Of a stretch of DNA of 64,000 nucleotides, positions 10,521 through 17,437 are shown one piece after another. The position numbers were made by a program, and so were the translations under genes. A model generated the notes under the pieces. The model was not told the DNA's origin. It was given only the letters and a program-made list of their open reading frames with translations, and did no database searches. The stretch is from Hydrocarboniclastica marina (lineage in GTDB: Bacteria > Pseudomonadota > Gammaproteobacteria > Pseudomonadales > Oleiphilaceae): the NCBI RefSeq assembly GCF_004851605.1, contig NZ_CP031093.1:3410692-3474691 (forward strand), written 5' to 3'. How positions within the stretch are numbered: the first letter of the stretch is position 1; every line of letters begins with the position of its first letter.

Positions 10521-11009
10521 GTGCGAACCGGATCCCAGCGCGAAGAGTTACCCGAGTACCAGATGTTCCCGAAAGGCATGTGGCACATGATTGGCGCCGC
10601 AGTGTGCATGGCGCCGGCCCTGGGTCTACTGCTGGTTTTCCTGGCGCTGGTAAGCTCTCAATGGCTCAGCGACGGAACCGTTCTGGTTGGCTCTCTGGTA
10701 CTTTTCTTCCTGTCTGTGTTTGTTCTGGTCACCCCCACCTTCCTGCTTTCACGCGGCAGATCGAAATGGCATGGCTTCCTGCTGCGGTTCAACCTCCTGC
10801 TGATCGGAGCACTTGCTACAGCCTCCCTGGTGTCCCCCCTGCGGGAAAACACCAACCTGTTCCTTACTACATTCGCAGGCCTCGGCTTTGCCACTGTTGC
10901 CCGCTTTTTCTATAAGTCGAACGCGTATACAGGTTGCGTCGAGTACTACCGAGCAATCTGGGCTCATCAGCGAAGATCCTCGCCGTCCAGCACCAGCCCG
11001 AAACCCTAA
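10521..11009 (+). CDS. Hypothetical four-helix membrane protein
   Basis: A GTG-started 162-residue protein with a short polar N-terminus and about four hydrophobic segments (near 25-47, 52-75, 87-107 and 112-130), ending in a Ser/Pro-rich cytoplasmic tail. I do not recognise the family. A second small membrane protein starts 13 bases downstream, so the two are likely co-transcribed. They sit between the ietAS pair and the first higBA locus. Their position suggests accessory genes, but nothing in the sequence assigns a role. Confidence 0.55.
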   Translation: MRTGSQREELPEYQMFPKGMWHMIGAAVCMAPALGLLLVFLALVSSQWLSDGTVLVGSLVLFFLSVFVLVTPTFLLSRGRSKWHGFLLRFNLLLIGALATASLVSPLRENTNLFLTTFAGLGFATVARFFYKSNAYTGCVEYYRAIWAHQRRSSPSSTSPKP

Positions 11010-11022
11010 GGAAAAAAACCTA

Positions 11023-11313
11023 ATGGATGAGATGGTCTACCTGATTCTGGACGCGTTGATCGGCGGTCTCGTTCTCTGGCTTGCTGCGAAGCTGACTGCC
11101 GTTGATCTGGGTCTGGGAGAAACAGTAATAGCCGCCAGCGGGGCCACGGCGGTGTCACTGGTGCCGACCGCAGGCTGGATACTGTCCATGATCGTGCTGT
11201 TTGTGCTGCTGAAGAAGTTCAGCCGGGCCGACATCTGGCCGGATATCATCCTGATGGTTATTGTCAGCAGGCTGGTGGCGTTTGTGGCGCTCATGGCTGC
11301 GGGTGGGTTGTGA
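11023..11313 (+). CDS. Small hypothetical membrane protein
   Basis: This 96-residue protein is mostly hydrophobic, with three predicted helices (about 5-20, 30-66 and 75-95). The open frame reaches back to 10813 inside the upstream gene. I chose ATG 11023 because it follows a purine-rich TAAGGAAAAAAA stretch directly after the upstream stop. The family is not recognised. Tight spacing to the preceding membrane-protein gene argues for one operon. Confidence 0.6.
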   Translation: MDEMVYLILDALIGGLVLWLAAKLTAVDLGLGETVIAASGATAVSLVPTAGWILSMIVLFVLLKKFSRADIWPDIILMVIVSRLVAFVALMAAGGL

Positions 11314-11344
11314 GCCACCATAACTTCGTCTCGCGATCTTGTTG

Positions 11345-11360
11345 CGCGATGCGCATCGCG
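11345..11360. promoter_or_regulatory. 16-bp perfect palindrome upstream of higBA (candidate operator)
   Basis: CGCGATGCGCATCGCG reads identically on both strands and ends 14 bases before the first higB start codon. HigA proteins repress their own operons by binding palindromes at this position, so it is a plausible autoregulatory operator. Binding itself is inferred. Confidence 0.55.
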
Positions 11361-11374
11361 ATATATTGGTTCCG

Positions 11375-11653
11375 ATGATTAAATCATTCCGTCATAAAGG
11401 GCTAAAGCGCTTTTACGCGACTGGCAATACCGCTGGCATACAATCAGATCACGCCAAGAAACTGCGCTTGCAGCTTGCGGCCCTCGATACAGCCGCTTCA
11501 GTGACGGATATGGACATCCCCGGTTTCCGGCTTCATCCGATGAAGGGGAGCGACAAAGGACGATGGTCAATCTGGGTTAACGGAAACTGGCGCATGACGT
11601 TCGAGTTTGAGGACGGCAACGCTTACGTTCTTGATTATGAGGATTACCACTGA
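11375..11653 (+). CDS. higB: HigB-type (RelE superfamily) mRNA interferase toxin, locus 1
   Basis: This 92-residue protein begins MIKSFRHKGLKRFY and ends YVLDYEDYH, both typical of HigB/RelE-like ribosome-dependent endoribonucleases. The central GFRLHPMKGSDKGRWSIWV segment includes the usual basic/Gly loop. The frame extends upstream to 11339, but ATG 11375 gives the canonical N-terminus. Its stop overlaps the antitoxin start by one base, giving the toxin-first order characteristic of higBA. A perfect palindrome lies just upstream. Confidence 0.85.
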   Translation: MIKSFRHKGLKRFYATGNTAGIQSDHAKKLRLQLAALDTAASVTDMDIPGFRLHPMKGSDKGRWSIWVNGNWRMTFEFEDGNAYVLDYEDYH

Positions 11654-11946
11654 TGACCTTGCATAATCCGCCGCATCCCGGTGAATTCATTCGGGAGGTG
11701 TACCTGGAACCTTTCGGCATCAGTTCCCGCCAGCTTGCTTCCAGCCTTGGCGTCTCGCCCTCCACATTGTCACGACTACTCAAAGGAGACAGTGGCATCA
11801 GCCCGGAGATGTCCCTGCGGCTGTCCAAGGTATTGGGTCGTACTCCGGAAAGTTGGCTGGCAATGCAGGATATGTATGATCTCTGGTTGGCGCGAAGAAC
11901 GGTCGATGTGGACAGTCTCCGGCCTCTTGATTTCGAAGCAGCCTAG
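11653..11946 (+). CDS. higA: HigA-type antitoxin, locus 1
   Basis: This 97-residue XRE-family protein starts with the HigA hallmark PPHPGEFIRE and contains a helix-turn-helix (about residues 25-60; SRQLASSLGVSPSTLSRLL) followed by a C-terminal helix. It neutralises the co-encoded HigB and represses the operon. The start codon overlaps the higB stop. Of the two higBA loci in this window, this one has the tighter toxin-antitoxin coupling. Confidence 0.87.
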   Translation: MTLHNPPHPGEFIREVYLEPFGISSRQLASSLGVSPSTLSRLLKGDSGISPEMSLRLSKVLGRTPESWLAMQDMYDLWLARRTVDVDSLRPLDFEAA

Positions 11947-12259
11947 CCTGGCCAGTTCCCTCCGAAAAACCGGGACAGATTTATTTTCTAGATGAAGATG
12001 GGGCCGCCGGGTCGACCTCGAGAACGTTTAAATAGATCTGTTCCGATTTTGCTGATGTGACCGCAGTTGGGGGACGACGGGGAGCGCATGGTTGCGGTTG
12101 CCCAAGGCACCATAAACAAAGTCGATGCGAAAAAATGACGACTCGAGAATGTATGTAGTCTTGGGCTGGCGGGATTTTGTCATTGCGATCTCAAGGAATG
12201 GTCGGTGACGAAGTGCATGACCCACTGTGAGAACTTAAGACGGAACCTGCAGGCAGAGC
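11947..12259. other. Spacer with repeat tag, no gene seen
   Basis: About 310 bases between higA and a small lipoprotein gene. It holds the second GGGACAGATTTATTTTC tag at 11965-11988. I see no credible coding frame and no strong terminator. Confidence 0.5.
11965..11988. repeat. Dispersed GGGACAGATTTATTTTC repeat, copy 2
   Basis: Nearly identical to the copies at 10329 and 12681, differing from the first at one base within the shared core. It lies immediately after the higBA locus. Confidence 0.6.
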
Positions 12260-12496
12260 ATGAGAATAATAACGATCCTGATAGCAGCGATGCTTTCCGC
12301 CTGTGGAGCCTCTCATAACATTTCCTTCGCCCCGCGGCTCGACACACCAGGTGATCAGCTATACATCGAAAGTCGCTGCGAAGAAGATACCGAGAATGCC
12401 GTTGCACAAATGGATTACTGCAACGATGCACTTAGCCTCGACACGTATCGTAGAGAATATGAAATCTACCAGCGCGAGTATAAAACCAGTCGTTAG
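12260..12496 (+). CDS. Small putative lipoprotein
   Basis: A 78-residue frame with a short hydrophobic N-terminus and a lipobox (LSAC, Cys at about residue 15), followed by a charged Glu/Tyr/Arg-rich tail. It would be an outer- or inner-membrane lipoprotein of unknown role. The ribosome-binding site is weak. Part of the tail overlaps a frame on the other strand, so coding status is moderate. It lies between two toxin-antitoxin loci and directly precedes a hairpin repeat. Confidence 0.45.
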   Translation: MRIITILIAAMLSACGASHNISFAPRLDTPGDQLYIESRCEEDTENAVAQMDYCNDALSLDTYRREYEIYQREYKTSR

Positions 12497-12603
12497 AGCG
12501 CCGCTGCACAATTGTTGGCGATGCAGGAAATATGCGGCCGTCGCGCTGGCTACATGCCGTTTAACCTGAACCGTCTTGAGCTGCTGGGTTCTGGCGTCTC
12601 CAA

Positions 12604-12678
12604 TCTCTAGCCGGGCACCCACCCCAGTCCGAGAGGCTGTGTTTAAGCGGCTCAGGTTTTCCGGTGCCCGTTTAGGGA
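12604..12678. repeat. Hairpin element A (75 bp imperfect palindrome)
   Basis: The outer arms 12604-12619 and 12663-12678 are inverted repeats matching at 13 of 16 positions, including CGGGCACC against GGTGCCCG. An inner pair around 12631-12638 and 12646-12653 frames a short GTGTTTA loop. The two-part stem resembles an integron attC or MITE fold, but the terminal heptamers do not fit the attC consensus cleanly. Parts recur at 13441 and 13670. Confidence 0.65.
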
Positions 12679-12680
12679 TC

Positions 12681-12706
12681 AAAAACCCGGGACAGATTCA
12701 TTTTTC
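12681..12706. repeat. Dispersed GGGACAGATTCATTTTTC repeat, copy 3
   Basis: Third copy of the tag seen at 10329 and 11965, with one C in the T-rich half. It abuts hairpin element A. Confidence 0.55.
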
Positions 12707-12844
12707 AGTTGAGGCACTGCCAATGTTGCAACAGCGTTAGCGGGCCGCCCATGTGATCCCCATCGCTCGCAGCATTAGGCCAACGTCAACCCTCCTGAAC
12801 CTGCCGCCTTTGACGTTTAACGGTAAGCGTTATACCCTGCCAGG

Positions 12845-13123
12845 ATGATTAAGAGCTTCCGATGTAAAGACACTCAAGCGCTGTTTGAGTCTGGGAAAAC
12901 GAAGCGGTTTTCGGCGGTAAAAGCCTCAGCTGAGCGTAAGCTGATTATGCTTCAGACGCCGGCAGAACTGGATGACCTGGAATCCCCGCCTGGTAACAGA
13001 CTTGAGCCCTTGAGGGGTGATCGGGAAGGTCAGCACAGTATTCGCATCAATAAGCAATTGCGGGTGTGCTTTCGATGGACGGCTGACGGCCCAGAAGATG
13101 TTGAGATTATTGATTACCACTGA
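12845..13123 (+). CDS. higB: HigB-type (RelE superfamily) toxin, locus 2
   Basis: This 92-residue protein starts MIKSFRCKDTQALFESG and ends VEIIDYH. It matches the plasmid-maintenance killer family, with the conserved LEPLRGDREGQHSIRIN segment and FRW near the C-terminus. It is a paralogue of the toxin at 11375 but diverged, so the two loci are not a recent duplication. Antitoxin translation begins 12 bases after its stop. An inverted repeat at 12818-12832 precedes it. Confidence 0.88.
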   Translation: MIKSFRCKDTQALFESGKTKRFSAVKASAERKLIMLQTPAELDDLESPPGNRLEPLRGDREGQHSIRINKQLRVCFRWTADGPEDVEIIDYH

Positions 13124-13135
13124 GGAGGTCGCACG

Positions 13136-13435
13136 ATGGTTCATAACGGTATGCGCCCAATCCATCCCGGAGAGATTCTGCGGGAAGAATATCTGAAGCC
13201 GATGGGTATGAGCGTGAATGCGCTGTCCATAGCATTGCATGTTCCGGCTACGCGGATGAACGAAATCGTTCGTGAGAACCGGGGCGTTTCTGCAGATACT
13301 GCGCTGCGATTGGCCCGTTACTTTGGCACCAGTGCGCGATTCTGGCTGAACTTGCAGGTTGAGTTTGAGCTGGGTCAGGCGCAGATTACCGAAGCTGCAA
13401 AGATTGCTAAAGCAATAGAACCCTACGCTGCCTGA
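13136..13435 (+). CDS. higA: HigA-type antitoxin, locus 2
   Basis: This 99-residue XRE-family antitoxin has the RPIHPGEILREEYL signature and a helix-turn-helix near residues 28-62 (VNALSIALHVPATRMNEIV). A GAGGAGG ribosome-binding site lies in the 12-base gap after higB. The ATG at 13136 fits this site; ATG 13151 is an alternative. It forms a complete toxin-antitoxin pair with the preceding gene. Hairpin element B begins six bases after its stop. Confidence 0.88.
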   Translation: MVHNGMRPIHPGEILREEYLKPMGMSVNALSIALHVPATRMNEIVRENRGVSADTALRLARYFGTSARFWLNLQVEFELGQAQITEAAKIAKAIEPYAA

Positions 13436-13440
13436 GGAAC

Positions 13441-13507
13441 TCTCTAGCCGGACACCCACCCCAGCAGAAATATTCTAGAGCCTGAGTTTAGCTGGATGTG
13501 CAGCTAG
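13441..13507. repeat. Hairpin element B
   Basis: The first 24 bases match the left arm of element A with one change. The right half differs, but 13494-13507 is still complementary to 13444-13457 at 11 of 14 positions, so the fold is kept while the sequence has drifted. It lies directly after the second higA. Confidence 0.6.
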
Positions 13508-13566
13508 GAGCTCGCTTCTGCTGCAGCAGCATCATGGCTGGAATAAGCGCTAATCGAATGTCTGTC

Positions 13567-13671
13567 AGGACTGATCGTAGCGCCCGCCGATGGCGAAAAC
13601 ATAAACGGAATTATCGTCGAATCGGTAGATGAGCCTGTCTTTCTGTGAAAGGCGTCTTGACCATAAACCCG
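13567..13671 (-). pseudogene. C-terminal remnant of a YoeB/Txe-type toxin
   Basis: The minus strand encodes about 34 residues reading GLWSRRLSQKDRLIYRF and ending GGRYDQS. This corresponds to the conserved C-terminus of YoeB toxins (usually WSRRI..EHRLVY...CRYHY). The N-terminal 50 or so residues are missing. In their place, right up to the yefM stop, sits a copy of the right half of hairpin element A. The final catalytic His-Tyr region reads RYDQS, so the fragment is unlikely to be active. Confidence 0.6.
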
Positions 13672-13712
13672 AGAGGCTGTGTTTAAGCGGCTCAGGTTTT
13701 CCGGTGCCCGTT
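13670..13712. repeat. Half copy of hairpin element A
   Basis: These 43 bases are identical to 12630-12672, the right half of element A. The copy is wedged between the yefM antitoxin and the yoeB remnant, so it marks the junction of a deletion or recombination. Confidence 0.8.
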
Positions 13713-13721
13713 GAGGGACCA

Positions 13722-13958
13722 TCAGTAGGTGGAGTATCCCGGACCGCGACCGTGAGTGTCTAGAGAGGCTGCGATCTGCTGGTCGTTGTTTTGAAGAACA
13801 TGCAGGGTTTCCTGCTCCCTTGCCCAGTCTTCAGCACTAATGATAATGAAAGCCTCTCCGGCCCGACGCGTCACCTTTGGTGGTTCGTGCCTGCTGAAAA
13901 CCTGTTCTACAAAACTTTCCATATTTTCTGTGAATTTTTTGACGCTGATTATCTCCAT
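13722..13958 (-). CDS. YefM/Phd-family antitoxin
   Basis: This 78-residue protein starts MEIISVKKFTENMESFVEQV and contains the family-typical VTRRAGEAFIIISAEDW core, the N-terminal DNA-binding fold of Phd/YefM. The C-terminal toxin-binding tail follows. Upstream on its strand, a perfect 6-bp inverted repeat (13973-13989) is a likely operator. Its toxin partner is truncated, so this is now probably an orphan antitoxin that could still buffer related toxins. Confidence 0.8.
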   Translation of the reverse strand: MEIISVKKFTENMESFVEQVFSRHEPPKVTRRAGEAFIIISAEDWAREQETLHVLQNNDQQIAASLDTHGRGPGYSTY

Positions 13959-13972
13959 GGTTTCGCCCTTAC

Positions 13973-13989
13973 ATACGGAAGCACCGTAT
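13973..13989. promoter_or_regulatory. Inverted repeat upstream of yefM (candidate operator)
   Basis: ATACGG-AAGCA-CCGTAT has perfect 6-bp arms and ends about 15 bases before the antitoxin start codon, where YefM-type autoregulators bind. Confidence 0.5.
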
Positions 13990-14102
13990 AACTATGAGGC
14001 AGTATCCCTGATGAGGCCACCCATGGCAGTGGCAAAACCTCGAACCCTACGCTTCCACTCACCCAGCGTTTACAGCCTGAATGCACAATCATTGCATCGG
14101 TT

Positions 14103-14121
14103 AATAAGAATCGTTAGCATT
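14103..14121. promoter_or_regulatory. Candidate Fur box upstream of the TonB receptor
   Basis: AATAAGAATCGTTAGCATT matches the 19-bp Fur consensus (AATGATAATAATTATCATT register) at about 14 of 19 positions. It lies about 70 bases before the receptor start, as expected for iron repression. Confidence 0.5.
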
Positions 14122-14191
14122 CTCGTCCGTTAACATGACGTAAGGTCTGCTGCCGGTTGCCGCGCAGACGCACTGATCTGAACTGCGAGAG

Positions 14192-16327
14192 ATGCTAATG
14201 AAGTTTTCAGAATCCCGGTTTGTACGTTTGAGTTCAGCACTGGCGCTGGCTTTGCCGGCTGCAGGTCTGGCCCAGCCTTCTACCGACGCAGGCGCGGAGG
14301 GCGTAACTGCCCTGCCCGGTCTGGTGATTACCGCGACCCGCAACAAGAGCCTCGAAGGCAAAACGCCACAGAAGACCACGATTATCACCCGCGAGCAGAT
14401 TGAGCAGCAGCAGGCGATTTCGAGCGACCCCGGCCAGGTGCTCAGCAACCTGATCCCGTCCTATTCGCCGAGCCGTCATAAGCTGTCAAATGCCGGCGAG
14501 ACGTTCCGGGGCCGGTCGCCCCTGTTTCTGGTCGACGGTGTACCCCAGAGTAATCCGTTGCGGGACAGCGCCCGGGACAGTTACACCATCGACCTGGATA
14601 TGGTCGAGCGAATCGAGGTGATCCACGGGGCCAGTGCCGAGCACGGGCTTGGGGCTACCGGCGGTATCATCAATTTTGTCACGCGCAAGCCGGAACACGG
14701 CCGCATCAATCAATCCGTATCGGCGAGCGTGACCACGGACGATGACGTCAGCTCCGACGGCCAGGGCTATAAAGTCGGCTACCGCCTCAGCGGCCAGCAG
14801 GACCAGTGGGAGTACCTCCTCGGCGGGAGCTTTGAAGAGCGCGGCGTGTTCTATGACGGCGAGGACCGGCTGGTCGGGGTGGCTTATCCGGGGGAGATCC
14901 AGAACTCCGAAAGCTATGACCTGCTGGCCAAGGTCGGGTACTGGCTGGATGACAATCAGAACGTCGAGTTTTTCATCAACCGCTTTGACCTGGAAGGCAA
15001 CGGCGATTACGAGCCCGTGCCCGGCGATCGCGACAACGGTATCCCGACCACGGCCCGCAAAGGCGACCCGGCCGGTGAACCGGGCTACAACGAGGTGACC
15101 ACCGCACGCCTCTCCTACGCTCACGGCGACTGGCTGGGCAATGAAGTTGACGCCCAGCTGTACAGCCAGACTTTCCGGGCCCGCTTTGCGACGACGCCGT
15201 TCTTTCCCTACCTGGACGCTGACGGCAACCCGCAGTTCGACCAGACCCGCAACGAGTCCGACAAGCTCGGGGGCAAATTTTCGATCACCCGCGCAGGCCT
15301 GTTTGATAATCGGCTGAGCCTCACCGCCGGGCTTGATGTTCTTCAGGATGAGACCCGGCAGATGCTGGTGCACACCGGTCGCACCTATGTACCGGAATCG
15401 CGCTTCCGTAACTATGCGGTGTTTCTGCAGGGTGACGTCGCGGTGACCGAACGCCTCACCCTGCACAGCGGCGTTCGCCACGAGCAGGCGGAACTCGATG
15501 TCGGCACCTACAACACTATCGACCGCAGCAATGTCACCCAGGACAACGTGACGGTTGAGGGCGGTAACCCGGACTTCGACGAGACCCTGTTCAACGCCGG
15601 GCTGGTGTACCAGGTGACCGGCTGGGCGCAGGTGTTCGCCAACTATTCAGAAGGTTTCGGCATGCCGGATGTGGGCCGTGTACTGCGGGGTATCAGTGAT
15701 CCCGGGCAGGACGTGGATAACCTGTTGCAGCTTCAGCCCATCGTCACCGATAACCGGGAAATCGGCACCCGCTTCAACTGGGACCGCTACAAGTTTGAGG
15801 TGAGCTACTACGAGTCGGACTCGGATTACGGCGAACGCCTGACCGAACGCAACGGCGTCTGGGTTGGCAATCGCGAAAAAACCGAGATCAAGGGCGTGGA
15901 GGTGACGGCAGGGGCGGACCTGTACGAGATCCACAATCTTCAGTTCTCCTACGCCTACGCGTCGGGCGAATCGGATACCGACGGCGACGGCCGCGTTGAT
16001 ACGGAGCTGAGCGGTATCAATATCTCGCCGGAAACCCTACGCTTGAGCTGGGCGGCTGCCTGGACCCAGGTGCTGTCGACCCATCTGCAATACAGCCATT
16101 ACCTGGACCGCAACGTCGACAACAACGAGCTGGATTTTGACGGCTATGGACTTCTGGACGGCTCGGTCGCCTACCAGACCGGCCTCGGGAAAGTCTCCCT
16201 CGGGGTCGCCAACCTGCTCGACGAGGACTACTTTACGTACTACTCCCAGGCGGCGCGGGTCAGCGACGAGTATTACTTCCAGGGGCGTGGCCGCACCATC
16301 ACTCTGGGCTACAACGCCCGGTTCTAG
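14192..16327 (+). CDS. TonB-dependent siderophore/iron receptor
   Basis: The 711-residue outer-membrane receptor has a signal peptide (cleavage near ALALPAAGLA-QP). A plug domain follows (VITATRNKSLEGKTPQKTTIITREQI, then FLVDGVPQSNPLRDSARDSYTIDLDMVERIEVIHG). It then has a 22-strand barrel ending in GRTITLGYNARF with the terminal Phe. It imports an iron chelate using TonB energy. The adjacent periplasmic and ABC genes, and the Fur-like sites here and at 19471, support an iron-starvation role. ATG 14198 is an alternative start. The stop is followed by five more in-frame TAG codons. Confidence 0.92.
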   Translation: MLMKFSESRFVRLSSALALALPAAGLAQPSTDAGAEGVTALPGLVITATRNKSLEGKTPQKTTIITREQIEQQQAISSDPGQVLSNLIPSYSPSRHKLSNAGETFRGRSPLFLVDGVPQSNPLRDSARDSYTIDLDMVERIEVIHGASAEHGLGATGGIINFVTRKPEHGRINQSVSASVTTDDDVSSDGQGYKVGYRLSGQQDQWEYLLGGSFEERGVFYDGEDRLVGVAYPGEIQNSESYDLLAKVGYWLDDNQNVEFFINRFDLEGNGDYEPVPGDRDNGIPTTARKGDPAGEPGYNEVTTARLSYAHGDWLGNEVDAQLYSQTFRARFATTPFFPYLDADGNPQFDQTRNESDKLGGKFSITRAGLFDNRLSLTAGLDVLQDETRQMLVHTGRTYVPESRFRNYAVFLQGDVAVTERLTLHSGVRHEQAELDVGTYNTIDRSNVTQDNVTVEGGNPDFDETLFNAGLVYQVTGWAQVFANYSEGFGMPDVGRVLRGISDPGQDVDNLLQLQPIVTDNREIGTRFNWDRYKFEVSYYESDSDYGERLTERNGVWVGNREKTEIKGVEVTAGADLYEIHNLQFSYAYASGESDTDGDGRVDTELSGINISPETLRLSWAAAWTQVLSTHLQYSHYLDRNVDNNELDFDGYGLLDGSVAYQTGLGKVSLGVANLLDEDYFTYYSQAARVSDEYYFQGRGRTITLGYNARF

Positions 16328-16359
16328 CACTAGTCCTAGCTCTAGCTCTAGCTCTAGCA
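16324..16359. repeat. CTAGCT-type hexamer array with in-frame TAG stops
   Basis: Hexamers of the form NNCTAG follow the receptor stop codon. They put six TAG triplets in the receptor frame at six-base spacing (16325 to 16357), then decay into CAACAG/CACCAG. Confidence 0.8.
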
Positions 16360-16373
16360 ACAGCACCAGCACA

Positions 16374-16398
16374 GCCGGGCCCACGGGTCCGGCTTTTT
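16374..16398 (+). terminator. Rho-independent terminator after the TonB receptor
   Basis: GCCGGGCCC pairs with GGGTCCGGC across a short loop and is followed by TTTTT. It lies between the convergent receptor and permease genes. Confidence 0.75.
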
Positions 16399-17437
16399 AG
16401 TTGCTGCGCCTGAGCCTGTAGAGCAAATAGACAAAGAATGGCGCGCCTATCGCCGCCACAAAAATCCCTGCCGGCAAGTCCCGCGGTGCAAAAGCCACCC
16501 GCCCGACCCAGTCCCCATACACCAGAATCAGCGCGCCTATCAGGGCGGTGACCGGTAGCAGTCCCGCATGGCTGCTCGTGACCAGTCGACGCGCGATGTG
16601 GGGCGCGACCAGGCCGATAAACCCGATGGCGCCCGCATAGGCAACCGCTGATCCGGCCATGGCCACGGCCAGGACAAGAAACAGCAGGCGATACCCCTGC
16701 AGGGCGCTGCCCAGGCCCTGTGCCATTTCGTCACCCAGGGACTGGGCATCAAGATGCCGTAGTTTGACCAGGGCAATAGGCCAGCACAGCACCAGCCAGG
16801 GCGCGAGCGCGGTCACGTCGTGCCATTGCGAAGCGTAGAGGCTGCCCGTCATCCAGATGTAGGCATTCATGGCGGTGGCATCCGGGCTGAGCACCAGCAG
16901 CAGCGTGGTCAGCGCGCTCAGGGCGGCGGCGAGCCCGACCCCCACGAGCACCAGCCGCGACGGGCTGATACCGCGCTGCCAGGTGAGCATCATGATCACC
17001 AGCGCGACCAGAAAAGCCCCGGCCATGGCGACGGGCGCCAGCAGGATGGAGGCCCCGGAGGCGCTCCCCAGCCAGAGGAACAGAACGGCCGCAGCGGAGG
17101 CGCCGCTGGTTATACCGATGACGTCGGGAGACGCCAGCGGATTGCGCACAAGCCCCTGCAGTATCAGCCCGGCGGAACCGAGCGCCGCCCCCACCAGCAC
17201 CGCCATAATAATGCGCGGCAAGCGGATTTCGCGGACGATCAGCGCCAGCTCCGAGGCCGGGTTTAACAGGGCTTCGAGTACCTCGCTTACCGAGGTGGAA
17301 TGGCTCCCCGAGCTCAATGACAACAGGCAACTGCCAAGCAGCAGAAGGACCAGTCCCAGCGTGACGGCGCCGGTACGAACGTCGAGTTTCAGGGACCAGC
17401 GGTCCCCCGGTGTGCGCAGCACAATGACGTTCTTCAA
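16397..17437 (-). CDS. FecCD-family iron-siderophore ABC permease (FepG-like)
   Basis: This 346-residue polytopic inner-membrane protein carries the FecCD signatures RLPRIIMAVLVGAALGSAGLILQGL..NPLASPD and GAIGFIGLVAPHIARRLV. It should form a heterodimer with the permease encoded just upstream, with which it overlaps by four bases. It is the last gene of a three-gene minus-strand operon (binding protein, permease, permease). The substrate is probably a ferric siderophore, inferred from the adjacent TonB receptor. Confidence 0.9.
   Translation of the reverse strand: MKNVIVLRTPGDRWSLKLDVRTGAVTLGLVLLLLGSCLLSLSSGSHSTSVSEVLEALLNPASELALIVREIRLPRIIMAVLVGAALGSAGLILQGLVRNPLASPDVIGITSGASAAAVLFLWLGSASGASILLAPVAMAGAFLVALVIMMLTWQRGISPSRLVLVGVGLAAALSALTTLLLVLSPDATAMNAYIWMTGSLYASQWHDVTALAPWLVLCWPIALVKLRHLDAQSLGDEMAQGLGSALQGYRLLFLVLAVAMAGSAVAYAGAIGFIGLVAPHIARRLVTSSHAGLLPVTALIGALILVYGDWVGRVAFAPRDLPAGIFVAAIGAPFFVYLLYRLRRSN

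Larger units (their letters stand above)
12497..12844. other. Spacer containing hairpin repeat A and a repeat tag
   Basis: About 350 bases without a gene. It carries hairpin element A (12604-12678) and the third GGGACAGATT tag (12681-12706). It ends with a short inverted repeat (TAACG-5-CGTTA, 12818-12832) just before the second higB, which may be its operator. Confidence 0.5.

Noticed and set aside
10813-11022. Upstream extension of the small membrane protein
   Set aside because: The open frame overlaps the preceding gene in another frame, and the extension is Pro/Ser/Cys-rich without a ribosome-binding site. ATG 11023 is better supported.
12604-13712. Integron with attC sites
   Set aside because: The hairpin repeats have attC-like two-part stems, but terminal heptamers do not match RYYYAAC/GTTRRRY and no integrase is present, so I kept them as unclassified hairpin repeats.
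14486-15481. 331-codon minus-strand open frame
   Set aside because: It is antisense to the TonB receptor, with no recognisable domain. The receptor frame explains the codon pattern.
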